A stretch of 64,000 nucleotides of DNA, taken from NCBI GenBank assembly GCA_025642065.1, contig JAODUP010000026.1:372001-436000 (forward strand). The letters are read 5' to 3'. Position numbers and translations under genes: made by a program. The DNA is from Paralvinella palmiformis (taxonomy: Eukaryota > Annelida > Polychaeta > Terebellida > Alvinellidae). Of this stretch, positions 63,610 to 64,000 are shown piece by piece (the stretch's first letter is position 1; each line of letters starts with the position of its first letter). The notes below the pieces were generated by a model. It searched no databases, was not told the DNA's origin, and saw nothing but the letters and a program-made list of their open reading frames with translations.

Positions 63610-63954
63610 TCATCTGGCACAATTCTACGTCACCTTGGCTTGTTCTGATAATGTTTCTAATCTAGCAGCGAAAGATTTCATTGTTTTGCTGGTAAGCAGA
63701 CAATCTTCAGCATCAGTCAACAAATCAACATTCCGGTTTATCGTCTTTAGAAGCTGCTCACGAGCCTAAAATGATCGAAATTACAAATGATGCTCGTATC
63801 CGAGTGTTATACACTTATAGAAAACGAAAACGACTGATATTGCAAAAGTTTGGTTTATTGTCTTACTTTAATTAGTACGATCACTTACAGACAATAATGC
63901 ATCATATTCCTCAACTTGGTCTTCATAATTCTCTTGACTGTAATATATTTGTTC
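50279..63954 (-). CDS. Polycystin-1-family protein (PKD1L2-like), 3' 18 exons, 5' partial
   Basis: Minus-strand exons: 63954-63889, 63765-63634, 63355-63262, 63074-62911, 62794-62510, 62352-61938, 61682-61576, 61044-60811, 58253-58083, 57898-57738, 57556-57265, 57081-56518, 56162-56018, 55638-55412, 54964-54790, 54150-53473, 51570-51040 and 50436-50279 (TAA). They total 4,599 nt, with all phases and GT/AG sites agreeing. Order of domains: REJ/GAIN-like region (first six to seven exons); GPS, with [17 protein letters not shown] joined to [13 protein letters not shown] (cleavage-type HLT kept); first membrane helix [24 protein letters not shown] domain ([10 protein letters not shown]...WHDNSG); [20 protein letters not shown] helix; long cytosolic loop (56900-56600); further helices; the extracellular polycystin/TOP domain (SCEVQKKM...[27 protein letters not shown]); then channel-type helices ending [14 protein letters not shown]. 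About 11 membrane helices in total. Such proteins act at the cell surface or cilium, often paired with PKD2-type subunits. The paralogue assignment is uncertain. The N-terminal ectodomain is beyond the window. Confidence 0.9.
50595..50844. repeat. 50-bp minisatellite, exactly 5 copies, in the last polycystin intron
   Basis: Five 50-bp units starting GAACCATTCGTACACCATGA and ending ACACTATTTCTTCT. Copies 2-5 appear identical and copy 1 differs by one base (GTACGCC). The near-identity implies very recent expansion or assembly duplication. Confidence 0.97.
51630..52825 (+). mobile_element. Degraded RTE-clade LINE in a polycystin intron
   Basis: Plus-strand remnants in order: [16 protein letters not shown] (RT palm motif), [31 protein letters not shown] (altered FADD motif), [39 protein letters not shown], and [18 protein letters not shown], ending GCTGAAGAAGATGATGATGG. 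This motif series is typical of RTE/BovB-like elements. There are multiple stops and frameshifts; it lies antisense to the host gene. Confidence 0.85.
53028..53265 (-). mobile_element. Family L LINE 3' end
   Basis: The minus strand matches the 34440-34680 and 60150-60370 copies (GTGTTGCAGCC...CACTTTGTG, ATTAGAAATGCGTC, TTTGAATGGTTCCTGCTAGT, AAGGGTGCTTTATTAAAT) with an (ATT)n-type tail at 53028-53040. It is in the same intron as the RTE remnant. Confidence 0.75.
54475..54625 (-). mobile_element. Very diverged SINE, probably family A
   Basis: The plus strand shows the family A word order in weak form: ACTGTAGGCTAAA, then AGGTAAAAGATGAACCGTTC, TCGGAGTTGAACCCCTCACC and GATCTTGGACGGAAAGCGC. Identity is low. 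Confidence 0.45.
55655..55868. repeat. (ATC)n / (ATT)n-rich intronic tract
   Basis: More than 200 bp of imperfect ATC/ATT triplets immediately upstream (minus sense) of the acceptor at 55639. The Asp- or Met-rich frames here are triplet-repeat translations. The tract lies within 20 bp of the splice acceptor of the 55638-55412 exon. Confidence 0.9.
56340..56475 (-). mobile_element. tRNA-derived SINE-like fragment
   Basis: On the minus strand: GCTCGTAGAGCACTTCGGTC, then GCAGACCTACAGATCGTGGG and CTCGGATCCCAGTG, with spacing like A- and B-boxes of a tRNA. It is followed by GGGATGTTGCAGCCCTTAAT. It is different from families A-C. Confidence 0.45.
58865..59116. mobile_element. 252-bp MITE-like element with about 100-bp terminal inverted repeats
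   Basis: The left arm 58865-58960 and the reverse complement of the right arm 59004-59116 share AATAAGTCTG, ATGATGACGTCA, AACCAAAACAAACCA, CGCGCTTTGCATTGTGGGAT and CCCGCCATTTT in order. The centre is about 43 bp. It lies in a polycystin intron. No transposase was seen, so a non-autonomous DNA transposon or foldback is inferred. Confidence 0.88.
59230..59930 (-). mobile_element. Ty3/Gypsy LTR-retrotransposon fragment with internal deletion
   Basis: Minus-strand order: a reverse-transcriptase tail at about 59930-59800 ([20 protein letters not shown]), then after about 30 nt the integrase zinc-binding region at 59773-59552 ([29 protein letters not shown]), then integrase-core remnants at about 59500-59270 ([28 protein letters not shown]). 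The RNase H region normally between RT and integrase is absent, and frameshifts are present. No LTRs were identified. Decayed and non-functional. Confidence 0.8.
60060..60420 (+). mobile_element. Family L LINE 3' end, internally deleted
   Basis: [11 protein letters not shown] (RT C-terminal motif) at about 60112-60145 jumps directly to [20 protein letters not shown] and VLKHTCSRF. The conserved tail GTACAGCGCCTTTGAATGGC...AGGGCGCTTTTTTAAAT and (ATT)n at 60377-60418 follow. Same family as 34093-34680. Confidence 0.82.
61371..61522. repeat. About 150-bp alternating purine-pyrimidine tract
   Basis: (CA)n with CG and TA steps, then (CACG), (CA)n and (TA)n, alternating almost without a break. It is intronic, just 3' (minus sense) of the exon 61682-61576. 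Strong Z-DNA potential. Confidence 0.9.
63545..63608. repeat. (TA)n in a polycystin intron
   Basis: About 31 TA units within the 63356-63633 intron, close to the donor of the upstream exon. Confidence 0.95.
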
Positions 63955-64000
63955 CTGGGGGAGGGCGGGGGGGGGGTGTAATAAACACATACAATTAATA

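Overview
This is a eukaryotic, almost certainly invertebrate animal, nuclear window. It has three intron-rich protein genes with GT-AG introns, a very high load of (TA)n, (CA)n, (GA)n and (GAGT)n microsatellites, many tRNA-derived SINEs, and decayed LINE and Ty3/Gypsy fragments. The gene content (an animal YeeE/YedE-type transporter, EDEM2, and an REJ-GPS-PLAT polycystin-1-like protein) and the repeat style fit a marine lophotrochozoan such as a mollusc. That assignment is an inference from general features, not from a marker gene.

Layout. (1) 953-5212, minus strand: nine exons of a YeeE/YedE (sulphur transport domain) multipass membrane protein; its 3' end lies beyond the left edge. (2) 5213-40984: about 36 kb in which I recognise no protein gene. 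It holds SINEs, minisatellites with 20-, 30- and 44-bp units, two large foldback elements, LINE 3' fragments, and a few short promoter-like islands. (3) 40985-49042, plus strand: EDEM2, eleven exons from signal peptide to stop. It has two apparent single-base frameshifts and an unusual Asp/Glu-rich C-terminal segment. (4) 50279-63954, minus strand: the last 18 exons I can resolve (1,532 codons plus stop) of a polycystin-1-family protein. They cover REJ/GAIN, GPS, first membrane helix, PLAT, the membrane/loop block, the polycystin (TOP) domain and the channel-like C-terminus; the N-terminal part lies beyond the right edge.

The YeeE-like gene and EDEM2 are divergent; EDEM2 and the polycystin gene converge, with about 1.2 kb between their coding ends. 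Nothing suggests that the three proteins work in one pathway: a probable sulphur-compound transporter, an ER glycoprotein mannosidase-like degradation factor, and a large cell-surface receptor/channel-like protein.

Exon models were built by hand from splice sites, reading phase and family similarity. Reading phase is consistent across all 9 transporter exons and all 18 polycystin exons, which is strong internal support. I found no clearly new multi-gene system. The most notable items are the animal YeeE/YedE transporter, the EDEM2 frameshifts, a SINE insertion whose empty site is present in the same window, and several foldback/MITE-like elements.
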